DNA of 50,957 bases from Labilibaculum sp. K2S. Its GTDB lineage: Bacteria; Bacteroidota; Bacteroidia; Bacteroidales; Marinifilaceae. A model generated the notes under the pieces. That model made no database searches, was not told the origin of the DNA, and worked only from the letters and a program-made list of their open reading frames with translations. Position numbers and translations under genes: made by a program. The DNA is taken from positions 1 through 50,957 of the forward strand of contig NZ_JAUCMW010000027.1 of the NCBI RefSeq assembly GCF_030372765.1, written 5' to 3'. Shown here piece after piece: positions 35,824-46,700 of the stretch (position 1 is the first letter of the stretch; each line of letters starts with the position of its first letter).

Positions 35824-36111
35824 ATGAGAGAAATATGTGTGCCGATACCACTTGGCGATGATAATGAAGTTGCAGAAGTGGAAGTTAAACTTGCGAATAA
35901 GAAAATATCTGTGTTTTTTAGATTGGAATCATTTTCGTGGGATATATCCAAAGAAATGGCAGATAAATCAGATGATATAACAGAGAAATTACTCAAGATT
36001 TATAATTTAAAAAAGCTTATCGCCGACTATGATTCAGATTGGGAATTGATACAGATTTTTACTCCTTCAGAGTCATCAAAGAACATTCAGGTGTTGTTTC
36101 GTAAAAAATAG
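35824..36111 (+). CDS. Uncharacterised 95-residue protein
   Basis: I do not recognise a family. It has no signal peptide or membrane helix, is acidic in the first half (PLGDDNEVAEVEV) and has alternating charged and hydrophobic residues, suggesting a small alpha/beta cytoplasmic protein. ATG start 36 bp after the second permease stop, same strand, with base usage like its neighbours, so it may be the last gene of the transport operon. The small hairpin in the gap could also make it independent. No function is proposed. Confidence 0.6.
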   Translation: MREICVPIPLGDDNEVAEVEVKLANKKISVFFRLESFSWDISKEMADKSDDITEKLLKIYNLKKLIADYDSDWELIQIFTPSESSKNIQVLFRKK

Positions 36112-36197
36112 CTGAAGATATATTTATTTCTTGTGTAACTTTTGTTGTATCTATTCGTCATACGAGCGGAAAGAACAATAAATTTAAATCAGGAAAT

Positions 36198-37451
36198 ATG
36201 GATCGTTTAGCAAAAAATCTCTTATTCTTTTTTCTTTTAACTCAACTGTTTTTTGGCTCATTCTCTGTTTTTGGTCAAACCTATCCATGTTATTTGTATG
36301 GCAGTATTACTACTATTGATGGCGATGTGTATAAAGGTGCTATTCGTTGGGATGATGAAGAAGTATTTTTGACTGATGTGTTTAATGCCGAAAAAGAAGA
36401 AAATCCTTACCTGAAATACCTTCCGGAATCCAAAATCAAAAATAATCAAGAAAGATACAGTAGAAAAAGAACATGGGATCGTTTCGAAGTCACAATTAAT
36501 GATGAGAGGAGAAATTTAACCAGTGTTTACGATCGAAAATTTCAATGCCGGTTTGGCGATATAAAATCAATATCTGTAACGGGAAGCGAATCGGTAAGTT
36601 TAGAACTTAAAGATGGAAAGTATATTAACTTAAGTGGCGGTTCAAATGATGTGGGAACCAAAGTTTGGATCATTGATCAGGAATTAGGTTTGTTGAAGAT
36701 TGATTGGGATCGTATTGATATAGTCAATTTTGAAACAACACCTACTGATTATGTGGAGACTTTTGGAGAACCAATTTATGGAAAGATTACAACAACTAAA
36801 GGAGAGTTTACTGGTTTTATTCAATGGGATCATGATGAGCGTCTTTTAGGAGATAAATTGGATGGAAGAAGTCGTGATGGAGACGTGTCCATCTCTTTTG
36901 ATAAAATTAAAAAAATTGAAAAAACAGAAAATGGAAGTCTTATTACTTTGCATTCCGAACGACAGTTTGAATTGACTGGTGAGAATGATGTTAATAAATA
37001 CAATAGAGGAATTATTGTTAGTATTCCAAATGTTGGAAGAGTAGATTTTCCATGGAGTCACTTTCTTTCTTTGGAGATTCTTCCTCTTTCCAAAAATACA
37101 GATTGTTTATCTGAATTTAGGGTATCTCAAAGGTTGTTCGGTACATTAGTTACAAAGGAAGGTAAATCGTATAAAGGAGTAATTGTTTACGATCTAGATG
37201 AGGCAATGGATTCGGAGATTTTAAATGGTTTAAATGATAAATTGGAATTTGCTATCCCTTTCAGAAATATTGGAAGTATTAAACCAATGGCATACAACTA
37301 TTGTCTTGTTGAACTAAAAAATGGGATGAAGTTGTATCTTGGTGATCAAACAGATGTTTCCAATAAAAATGCAGGTGTAATTATTTTTGTAAAAGAAGAT
37401 GAATACCTAAATTTTAAATGGGAAGATATCGAACGTATCGATTTTATGTGA
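36198..37451 (+). CDS. Secreted protein with three internal repeats (417 aa, unknown function)
   Basis: Signal peptide at about residues 1-28 (hydrophobic core FFFLLTQLFFGSF, ends VFGQ). The mature part is built of three copies of a unit of about 110-150 residues. Each unit opens with an LYG-x-I-T-T-x-x-G-x-x-Y-x-G-x-I-x-W-D-x-D-E pattern (LYGSITTIDGDVYKGAIRWD, IYGKITTTKGEFTGFIQWD, LFGTLVTKEGKSYKGVIVYD). Each then has an I-x-S/K-I strand, a LxxGxxxxL strand and a closing WDRI/WSHF/WEDI turn. All-beta repeats of this kind suggest a secreted or surface-bound structural protein. It is upstream of the giant adhesin but a terminator separates them. No catalytic motif is visible. Confidence 0.8.
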   Translation: MDRLAKNLLFFFLLTQLFFGSFSVFGQTYPCYLYGSITTIDGDVYKGAIRWDDEEVFLTDVFNAEKEENPYLKYLPESKIKNNQERYSRKRTWDRFEVTINDERRNLTSVYDRKFQCRFGDIKSISVTGSESVSLELKDGKYINLSGGSNDVGTKVWIIDQELGLLKIDWDRIDIVNFETTPTDYVETFGEPIYGKITTTKGEFTGFIQWDHDERLLGDKLDGRSRDGDVSISFDKIKKIEKTENGSLITLHSERQFELTGENDVNKYNRGIIVSIPNVGRVDFPWSHFLSLEILPLSKNTDCLSEFRVSQRLFGTLVTKEGKSYKGVIVYDLDEAMDSEILNGLNDKLEFAIPFRNIGSIKPMAYNYCLVELKNGMKLYLGDQTDVSNKNAGVIIFVKEDEYLNFKWEDIERIDFM

Positions 37452-37474
37452 AAATAGCCATATTTAGAATAGGT

Positions 37475-37512
37475 GTCCCATCTTGATTTTTTCAAAATGG
37501 GATATTTTTTTG
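37475..37512 (+). terminator. Terminator after the 417-residue protein gene
   Basis: GTCCCATCTTGA pairs with TCAAAATGGGA (one mismatch) around a T-rich loop and is followed by a TATTTTTTT tract. Confidence 0.85.
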
Positions 37513-37542
37513 TAATTAACTGATATAGTTATGCTTATTAGT

Positions 37543-37560
37543 GTTTAAAATTATTTAAAC
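37543..37560. repeat. Palindrome upstream of the giant adhesin gene
   Basis: GTTTAAA (37543-37549), ATTA, TTTAAAC (37554-37560), perfect arms. It lies about 205 bp before the start codon and could be a regulator site. Nothing identifies the regulator. Confidence 0.5.
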
Positions 37561-37764
37561 GAAACTCTCACGCATATAATGTGTTAAAATAAGACTTTGA
37601 CTGAAAGAAATATTCTGGGGTAATAAATAATATGTTGAAATTTTTCACCAAATTTGAAACTTATTTATTTTTCTTTCGTCAAAGCAAAAGATTCTTTAAC
37701 GCGAAGGAATATATGTTTCTGCCTAGGTCAATTAGCATGTCGATTTATAGGAAAACCGATTATT

Positions 37765-40700
37765 ATGAAAAGAAATGGAGCAAGTCTACTACTAATATTA
37801 TTTTTACAATTAGCATATTTATCCGCAGAAGCAAGTGATTTCTACTGGATTGGCGGTTCGGGTAATTTCAATGATATACAGCATTGGAGCGATCAGCCAG
37901 GTGGAAAGATAAACCCAGGTGCCCTGTTGCCGGATAAAGATGATAATGTGTATTTTGATGAATTTTCTTTTCCTGATCCGGGAGCAGAAGTTGTAATCAC
38001 TAGTGTTGCACGTTGTTTAAATATGTATTGGGGCAATGTACAAAACATGCCTGTTCTGAAAACCGATAATAATATTGCGCATTATTTGGTAATTTACGGA
38101 GGAGTAAAATTTAATACTCAGATGATCATAGATCTTGATCGTCCTCTCTATTTTAGAGCAAATACTCTTGGTAATGTTATTGATTTTGGAGGAAATTCAT
38201 TCAACGGGGATTTCTATTTTGACAACAATGGAGGTTGGAGAATTACCAGTGAAATGAATCTGCTTGATAATACGGTTTATTTTAATCAAGGAACCTTAAG
38301 TATTGAAGCAGAATTAACCTGTGGAAGTCTTGTTTCTGAGAATCCGGTATCCAGGGAGCTCTATTTAAATTCTTCAATAATTAATCTTCAAAAAAGCGGA
38401 GAATCGGTTCTTTCTGTTCAAACAGATAATTTAAATCTGTATCCGGGAGATTCAAAGATAATTGTTAGCTCAACAAATTCAACTATTGAAACAATCGGTA
38501 CCAAACGGGTCGATTTTTTTGATGTTTTATTCAAAGGAGATAATGGAGCTATAGAAAGTAATGTTATTCTTACCTCATTTAATGATGTAAATTTTGAGTT
38601 GAATGGAAGTATAAAAGGTGAAAATGATTTTCAGAATTTGATTTTTACTGCAGGTCACAGTTATTCCATTTACGATGGTACTCAAAATATAAAAACTAAG
38701 TTTGAGGCTCTGGGAGAATGTTATGCCTATATTTCAATAATAGGAGATGTTCTTGGTGGAAATATTTCGGCTGAATTAGTTAACCTTAATTATTTAAAGG
38801 TTAAAAATATCAACGCAAGTGGAAATGCGGTTCCTTTTTTGGCAAATAATTCCTATAACTTAGGAGGTAATAATTCGAATTGGACTTTTGTTGCGCCATC
38901 TTCTGCAGATTATACATGGACAGGTGGGGCAGGCGATGGAATGTGGGGAACACCAGGCAACTGGAATTCGGGTTGTGTGCCATCCAGAAATAATAATGTA
39001 ATAATACCAGCTACCTTTGTAGTTACTATTAATGTTCCTGCAGAATGTAAAGGCCTTTCAATTAATGATAATTCCACTTTGCAGGGAGCTGAAAATATAG
39101 AGGTTTTTGGATCTCTTGCAGTAGGGAATTGTACATGGAATGTTACCGGTGAAACACAGTTTAATGGAGATGATACCAATACAATTACAATCAATAATAA
39201 TTTTGTTGGCCCAGTATCTTTTATTGGTGATGGTGATTGGACTTTTACAACAAACATTACTGTTACGAATAATTTTGAGTTGTATAAAGGAAGCTTGCAT
39301 CTTAACGGAAACAAATTAACGGTTGGGCAATTTATTTCAAACAGCACCTATAATAGAGTGTTGGATATGATAAATTCAGATATTGATGTAGTTGATGGTG
39401 TTTCCAAAGCATGGAATGTTTCTGGCAGTAATTTTTCTCTATTAAGTAATAATTCTGAAATTCGATTGTTGTCGGATGGTGCGGAACTATATAATAATTC
39501 TTCTGATTTTATTTCTTACGGAAAAGTAACGTTCAATTACCCTGATGGACAGGTGTTTTTAACGAATGAAGGTTCTGCTCAGCCGACTTTTGAGTCTCTT
39601 GAGTTTAAAGGGAATGCTAAATTATTAGGTGATCATCAGTTTGATCAGCTAATTTTCACCAAGGGTAAATCTTATTTTTTAAATGTAGGCAGTAGACAGA
39701 AAATTACAAAAGCGGATGGATTAATTGCTCATGGTACGTGTTCCGAATACATTTCGTTTAAAGGAGAAAATGGTGTTGCCTATTTTGATTGTGATGTGTC
39801 GTCATCTGATCTTTTTCGACTAAGAATTGAGGATGTAAATGTTATTGGAGGAATTGGTTCATTAACAGCAAATGAATCGATAGGTATTTCTGGATATGAT
39901 GGATGGGTTTTTCCCAACGATTTAACCGGAGGTACTATTTATTGGACTGGAAATATTGATAATGATTGGTTTAAGGCTGGTAACTGGCTGGGAGGATGTT
40001 TGCCAAACCGAAAAGATGTGGTTATTTTCGAAGATGCGAAAGTCTTAAACAGTTATGAAGTAAATATATCTAAAAAAGGGAGTTCAGCAGAGTGTCTGGA
40101 TATGATCTGGACGAATGCCAATTTAATGAGTTTCACAGGAGATCAGCCAATATGTATTTTTGGAAGTCTGGATTTTTCGGGTATGGTAAATGCCAATTAT
40201 TCATATTCAGGCGATTTTTATTTTAAATCAGAGAATCCTTCCAATATTAATGCGGGTGCAGTAGAATTACTTAGCGATCTCGTTTTTGAAGGAACAAAAC
40301 AAGATGATGATTCTTGGCTTGCAGGAAGCTGGACTTTGAATAGTGTGATAAAAACTTCAGGTACAATTTTGTTGCAAAATGGAGATTTGATTTCCAATAA
40401 CCATAACATGGAGGCGGGTCGTTTTATTTCTAATTTTGTTACTACGAGATCATTAACATTAGGATCATCGATATTTAAATTGGAACGATTTGAAATTTCA
40501 CCTGATGGATTTGCTTTTGATGCTGGTACTTCAGAGATAATTTTTACCACAGGAGGCGATTTAATTGTTTCAAAAGGAGCTGTGCCGGTAGTATTCTATA
40601 ATGTTGCTTTCGATGATACTGATGGAAATGCCTACATAGATACTTACTCAGACGATATTTCATTTAATAATATTGTGTTGAATGGAAATACTTATTTTAG

Positions 40701-43700
40701 AAAAAAGAATGTTTCTGAAATAAGTTTTGTTGCCGAAAGTATTCAATTGGCTGTTGGGAAAACCTATGTGTTTGAAAGTAGTCAGACCTTTGTGCTTGGT
40801 AATGTAATTGCTAACGGAGCCTGCGAAGGAACTATTGATATAACAGGCTCGCGTGCCGATCCTGCAATTTTTAAAGCGAAGACTAGTATAACTAATATAA
40901 CAGTAAATTCGGTTAATATTTTAAATGTAAATGCTAAGCCTGCAGATACATTTGTTGCAAATGCTTCAATAAACTTGGGTGGTGCCGATGGTTGGAAATT
41001 TGAAAATGAACCTGCAGGAACCAATTTGTATTGGGTTGGCGGAACAGGAAATTGGGATGATCCAAATCATTGGTCAACGGTTTCTGGTATTAAATCGGGA
41101 GGTTGTGTGCCAACAGCAAAAGATAATGTGTTTTTTGATGACGGCTCATTTACTGATACAGAACAAACAGTATATACTGGAGCCAGTGATATTCGTTGCA
41201 GAACAATGGATTGGACTGGATCTGAAGCCGCGAGACCAAATTTTGAAATGGGCACAACTGATATTTCAGGCGTTTATATTTATGGTTCTCTTATTTTTAA
41301 TTCGGCTGTAGATATTAATCTATCTGCAGTGGTTAATTTTTACTTTAGAGCAACTGAACTTCAGGAGATTAATACATTTGGATATGTGTTTCCAAATATT
41401 GTTGAGTTTGATGGGAATGGTGGAGAGTGGAAATTACTCGATGATATGATCATGGAAGGTGATTGTTTCATCCGCTACGGTAAATTAGTAACCGATGGTT
41501 TCGATTTGGAATGTAAAAGTATCACCTCTATTGATCCGACTGATAGTGTTAATTCAAGAGGATTAGACATAAGAAATTCACAGGTTAAAATTACTGGAAG
41601 AGAAGATGTAATTGGTAGTTCTGTTTATTTTAACCTTGCTGATGCCTATGCTGATCTTGGATTTGAGTTATTGTCGGATAATAGTACAATAACCTTTACA
41701 AATAATGCAAAAGTATCAATTATAGGTTCTGCGTCTCATAATATTAACTTTAATAAAATAGTTTTTGAGGATGAGGGTGAATTTTCAGCATACAGTGTTC
41801 CTGGTTTTGTGCCTTATGTTGAATATCTTCAATTTAAAAATAATGGCAAAGTTAGTGGTAATGACAAATTTGGAACGGTTGAATTGGGGCGGGGATTTGA
41901 ATTCAAGTTTCAGAATGGCAAAACGTATGAAATGGATTACCTTCTTGCTGAAGGAAGTTGTTTTGCACCAATCTCGTTGCATTCTGATAAAGATACTAAA
42001 CAAACTACAATACTTGCGGCAAATAATGTAACAGGTAATTTTCTTGAACTGAAAGATATTAATGGCGATGGTTCAAAAGGGGCAACTTATACTGCCACAA
42101 ATTCATTCGATTTAGGAAATGTTACAGGTTGGATTACTGATGGAGCAATTGCTCCAATCGCTTTATACTGGGTTGGAAAAGGAACAGACGATAGTTGGGA
42201 CAATCATGAAAACTGGAGTCGTGCTCAGGATGGCAGCGAAGAAGGTTGTGTGCCTACCTTAAACGATGATGTTTTTTTTACTGCGAATTCATTTTTAGGA
42301 AGCAAACTGGTTGAGCTAAATGCACCTGGAAAATGTCACAGCATGACTTGGTATGATGATGTGGATCCTGATGCAAACTTCATCGTTGATGCAAATCTTC
42401 AAATTGGTGGATTCATGGATTTAACCGAAAACATGTCGATGAGTATGCGTGGTGTTTTCGAGTTTATTGGAGATGGATTGGCAGGAGATAAAATAGTCGA
42501 TTTTGCGAATAAATCGATGGATGGCGATGTGATCTTCGATGGTGATGCACAGTCATGGGTTTGGAATTCTAGTCTGATCACTTCCGGTGATTTGTATTTG
42601 GAGAGTGGTTCTGTTACAACAAAAGGTAATGATTTTACTGTTGGTAGATTTAGCTCTTTGTCTTTAGGGAATCCTGATGCAATACGCAGGTTTGATATGA
42701 GCGGTTCTATCGTGACTGTTATTTCCGATCAGCCAACAGGCTGGAACATGAAGATGAATACTACAGGAGGATTGAATTTTATTGCTGCAAATACAAAAAT
42801 TACATTTGCCAATGGAGGTGGAATTTATTGTGAAACCAATACTGAAGTGACGTTTGGTTTTATTGATTTTATGAATAATGGGATTATAAGAATAAAAGGC
42901 GCAGGACGAGGATCTTTTGGTTCTGTGACTTTCTTCGAGCAAGGACAGATTTATGGTGATAATACTTTTACCAATTTGGAATTCACGCTTGGATACGAAA
43001 ACAATACCATTGAATCAGGAAAAACGATTACCGTTATTTATGATTTGAAAATGGAAGGTGTACGTTGTTCTTATGCTTTCCTAAAAGCAAGTACTCCTGG
43101 AGTTAAGGCTTTTATATACAAACCATCAGGATTGTTCGGTAAAATTTACAATGCTGCTTTAACAGATATTGCCGGATCATCAGGTTCCGGTGGCGATCAT
43201 CCTGTGAATTATCATTTTGATAATGATAACACTACAGGTTTCGTTTTAGTGCCGAGTGCTCCCGGAGGAGATGAGGATCCACCGTCTTTTGAAGATAGTT
43301 TCGATCAACCTCGTGAAGAGTGGTGTAGTGATGTTGCTATTCTGGATCATGTAAAGGGTTTTCCTATTAACAGCAATACAACATTCCAATGGTACTATAG
43401 CACAGATGGAACTGTTGGAACTTATACAGATCTTCCAGGAGAAACCAATGCTGTAATTGAAGTTACTGTTTCAGGATTTTACAAAGTTGAAGTGATTTAT
43501 GGTTATAATACTGTAGCGAAAGATGGTTCTTTGTGTAAAATCGAATCGGTTATTGAGGTTCAGCTAGGAACTAAGTCAAATGTTTCTTTGGAGATTACAG
43601 CCAATAATGTAAAATGTTTTGGGCAGGGAAATGGGCGAGTTGTTGCTAAAGTTGCAAATATTCAGTACCCGGAATATAAATTTTTCTGGAAAGATGAGGC

Positions 43701-46700
43701 AGGAACTGATTTTTCAGCGTCAACCTCAACCAACAAAACAACCTGGGAAAGTACAGCATTAAACTTAACCCCAGGTAAGTACAATATTACCGTAGCCGAT
43801 GGAAAGAATTGCGAATTTGATACTATCGTAAATATATTTGATGCTTACGAATTGTTAATCGATAGTATTGCAACAAGGGATTTGACTTGTTTTACAATTC
43901 CTGAAGGAGAGATTTTGGTTACTGCCTCAGGAGGAACCGGGAATTTATCCTATTTCCTGGACAGCATTGTTCAAACAGGTGAAAATATTACAGGATTGTA
44001 TTCCGGAGACTATAAAGTTCATGTTTCAGATGCAAACTTGTGTTTGACTCCAGAGCAGGATATTACTTTAAATTCAAATCCTGAGATTGTAATGGATCTG
44101 AATGGAACAGACTTGCTTTGTTATAACGATAATAACGGATTGTTTAATCCGATTGTTACAGGTGGTGTTACCGATTATACTTACGCTTGGACGGGACCGG
44201 CCGGATACACGGCAACAACAGCTAATATTTCAGGCTTGGCAGGAGGAACTTATGAATTAACCGTTACTGATGCAGTTAATTGCCCTTCGGTTTTGAGTCA
44301 GGAATTGATTGAACCAAAGGAATTAGTTACGAACGAATTAACAATTGAAGCTGCAAATTGTAATGGAGAAAGTTCAGGTGAGATTTTTGTTGAAGCAGCT
44401 CAGGGGACTCCAAACTATCAATATTATTTAGATGGAGTTGAAAGTGCAACAGGTATTTTTTCCAAGCTGGCTCCAAAAGATTATGCACTTCGAATTGTTG
44501 ATGCAAACTCATGTGTGTTTGAACAAAATGTTACTGTTGCTGAGCCGGGGAAAATAGGATTCTATATTGAAGATATTGTATTGCCAACTTGCAAGAATAC
44601 CAATGATGGTATTGTTAGAATCACACCTTATGGTGGTAATAGTGGCTACAGGTACAGTTGGTCAGGACCTAGCGATTATCGGTCATATTCTCAAAATATT
44701 GAAAATGTAGTTGCCGGTGATTATAGTTTACTGATTACTGATAAGAATAACTGCTCTTCGGAGAACGGAGTCGACTTAAATTTAGGTTTGAGCATCCAGT
44801 TAGGTTTAGTTGTAGAACAACACATTAAAGTTGCAGGAACCAGAAATGGTATTCTTTCTATTGAAACTTTGGAAGGTACAATTCCTTATAGTTTTACCGT
44901 TACAGGACCAGGAGGATATTCATCCGTTAGTCCTGATAATTACGATGACAACAGTTTCTTGATTGAGAATCTGGCAGGAGGTGTTTATACCGTTACTGCA
45001 ACAGACGCTTCGGGATGTTCAACAGTGAAAAAATCGATAATAATTGAGGAACCAGGAATGGTTTTTACTTATATAGAGGAAAGACAAGCTGTTGGATGTG
45101 CAGGAAGTCCGGTTGGGGAATTGAGAGCTCACGCCACAGGAGGTGATGGAACATTTACTTATGCTTGGTCTGGTCCTGCCGGATACACTGGAACAGGAGA
45201 AACAATCTCAGGATTGGCAACAGGTATTTATAATATTACAGCAACATCGGCTGGTCAATCGGCAACTAATACATATGAATTAGTTGCTCCGGATCCTTTA
45301 CTAGCAAGTGTAGCAAATGTTAAAAATGTAAGTTGTAACAATGCTGCAGATGGTGAGATTGAATTGGATGTTAATTTTGGATCAGCAAATTACACAATAG
45401 CATGGACTAATGGAGCAGGATTTTTATCATCTGCCAAACATATTTTAGACTTGGAACCTGGAACATATGATTATACTATAACTTCGGAATATGGATGTTC
45501 TGTTTCCGGGAGTCAGGCAATCACAGAACCAACTTCACTTGCATTGACCGTAACTCCGCTTGATATTTCTGCCGTAGGCCTACGTGATGGAGAGATTTCG
45601 GCAGCCGTTACCGGAGGAACCCCTCCTTATATTTTCTTAATTTCAGGACCGAACGGATATTCATACGCGGAATCGGCAAATGTCACTGGAAATATTTCAG
45701 TAAATGGGTTGGAAATGGGCGTTTATGAAGTTGTTGTATTAGATGCAAATGAGTGTAGAATTGAAGATTCTAAAAAGGTTCACGAACCTGAAAAACTACT
45801 GCTGTTTGTAACTTCAAATACAGATGTTACCTGTCCGGGAGGAAATGATGGTGCTGTAACCGTGGATGTTTTAGGCGAAAGTGATCCTGCAAATTTAACT
45901 TATTCATGGACAGGAGATAACTATTTTAGAAGTACAGATAAAGATGTTTCCGGTTTAAAAGCTGGTACTTATACTGTTACAGTATACGATTCAGCAGGTG
46001 ATCCCGGCTATGAAAGTCAGAGTTTGCAGGTTGTGGTTAATGAACCAGACAAGCTTGTTGCTGAATTCTGGAAGAAAGATATTTCCTGTTTTGGAAGGAC
46101 TGACGGTTACATTAACCTGCATCCTAAAGGAGGAACTCCGGGTTATACCTACTTGTGGGGAGGACCGGGTGTTAGCGGGACAAATGAAGATCAGCAAGGA
46201 CTTTCGGAAGGAACATATTCGGTTCAGATAACAGATAGCAAGGGATGTAAATCAGAAATAACACCAATTAGTATTGTGGAGCCTAAGCAGGTTTTTGTTA
46301 CAGTTTCAGGTTTTTTAGAACCAACATGTTATGGTTTGGAAGATGGCTGGATTAAATTGGATATTTCGGAGGGTACCGAACCCTATTTGATTAACTGGGA
46401 TAATTATGGTAGTATCACTAAGGATATTTTCGATATTGAATCCGGGGATTATTCTTATGTGGTTGTTGATAATAATGGATGTGAAACTTCGGGATCTAAG
46501 TTATTGAACCAGCCGGATACATTGATCGCTGAAATTAATGATTATCAGGATGTATTGTGTTATGGAACAAATTCGGGAAGTGCTACAGTAGAGATATCAG
46601 GAGGAACACCAGATTATAAAATAGATTGGTCGGATGGACAGGAAACGGATATTGCTTCAGATTTAATTATTGGGACTTACGATGTTAAGGTTGTTGATGA

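Larger units (their letters stand above)
37452..37764. other. 313-bp intergenic region before the giant adhesin gene
   Basis: It contains the terminator of the upstream gene (37475-37512), a palindrome (37543-37560), and about 200 bp of AT-rich leader. An in-frame TTG extension (from 37654) and an overlapping open frame (37632-37838) lie here, but neither looks coding. Confidence 0.6.

Noticed and set aside
37654..37764. TTG start giving a 3203-residue adhesin
   Set aside because: The extra 37 residues would place the signal peptide internally. ATG 37765 gives a standard signal peptide.
37632..37838. 68-residue frame overlapping the adhesin start
   Set aside because: It runs in another frame across the leader and signal peptide, and shows no recognisable motif.
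38910..39347. 145-residue minus-strand frame inside the adhesin gene
   Set aside because: It is a shadow of the coding strand of module 2, with low-complexity composition and no motif.
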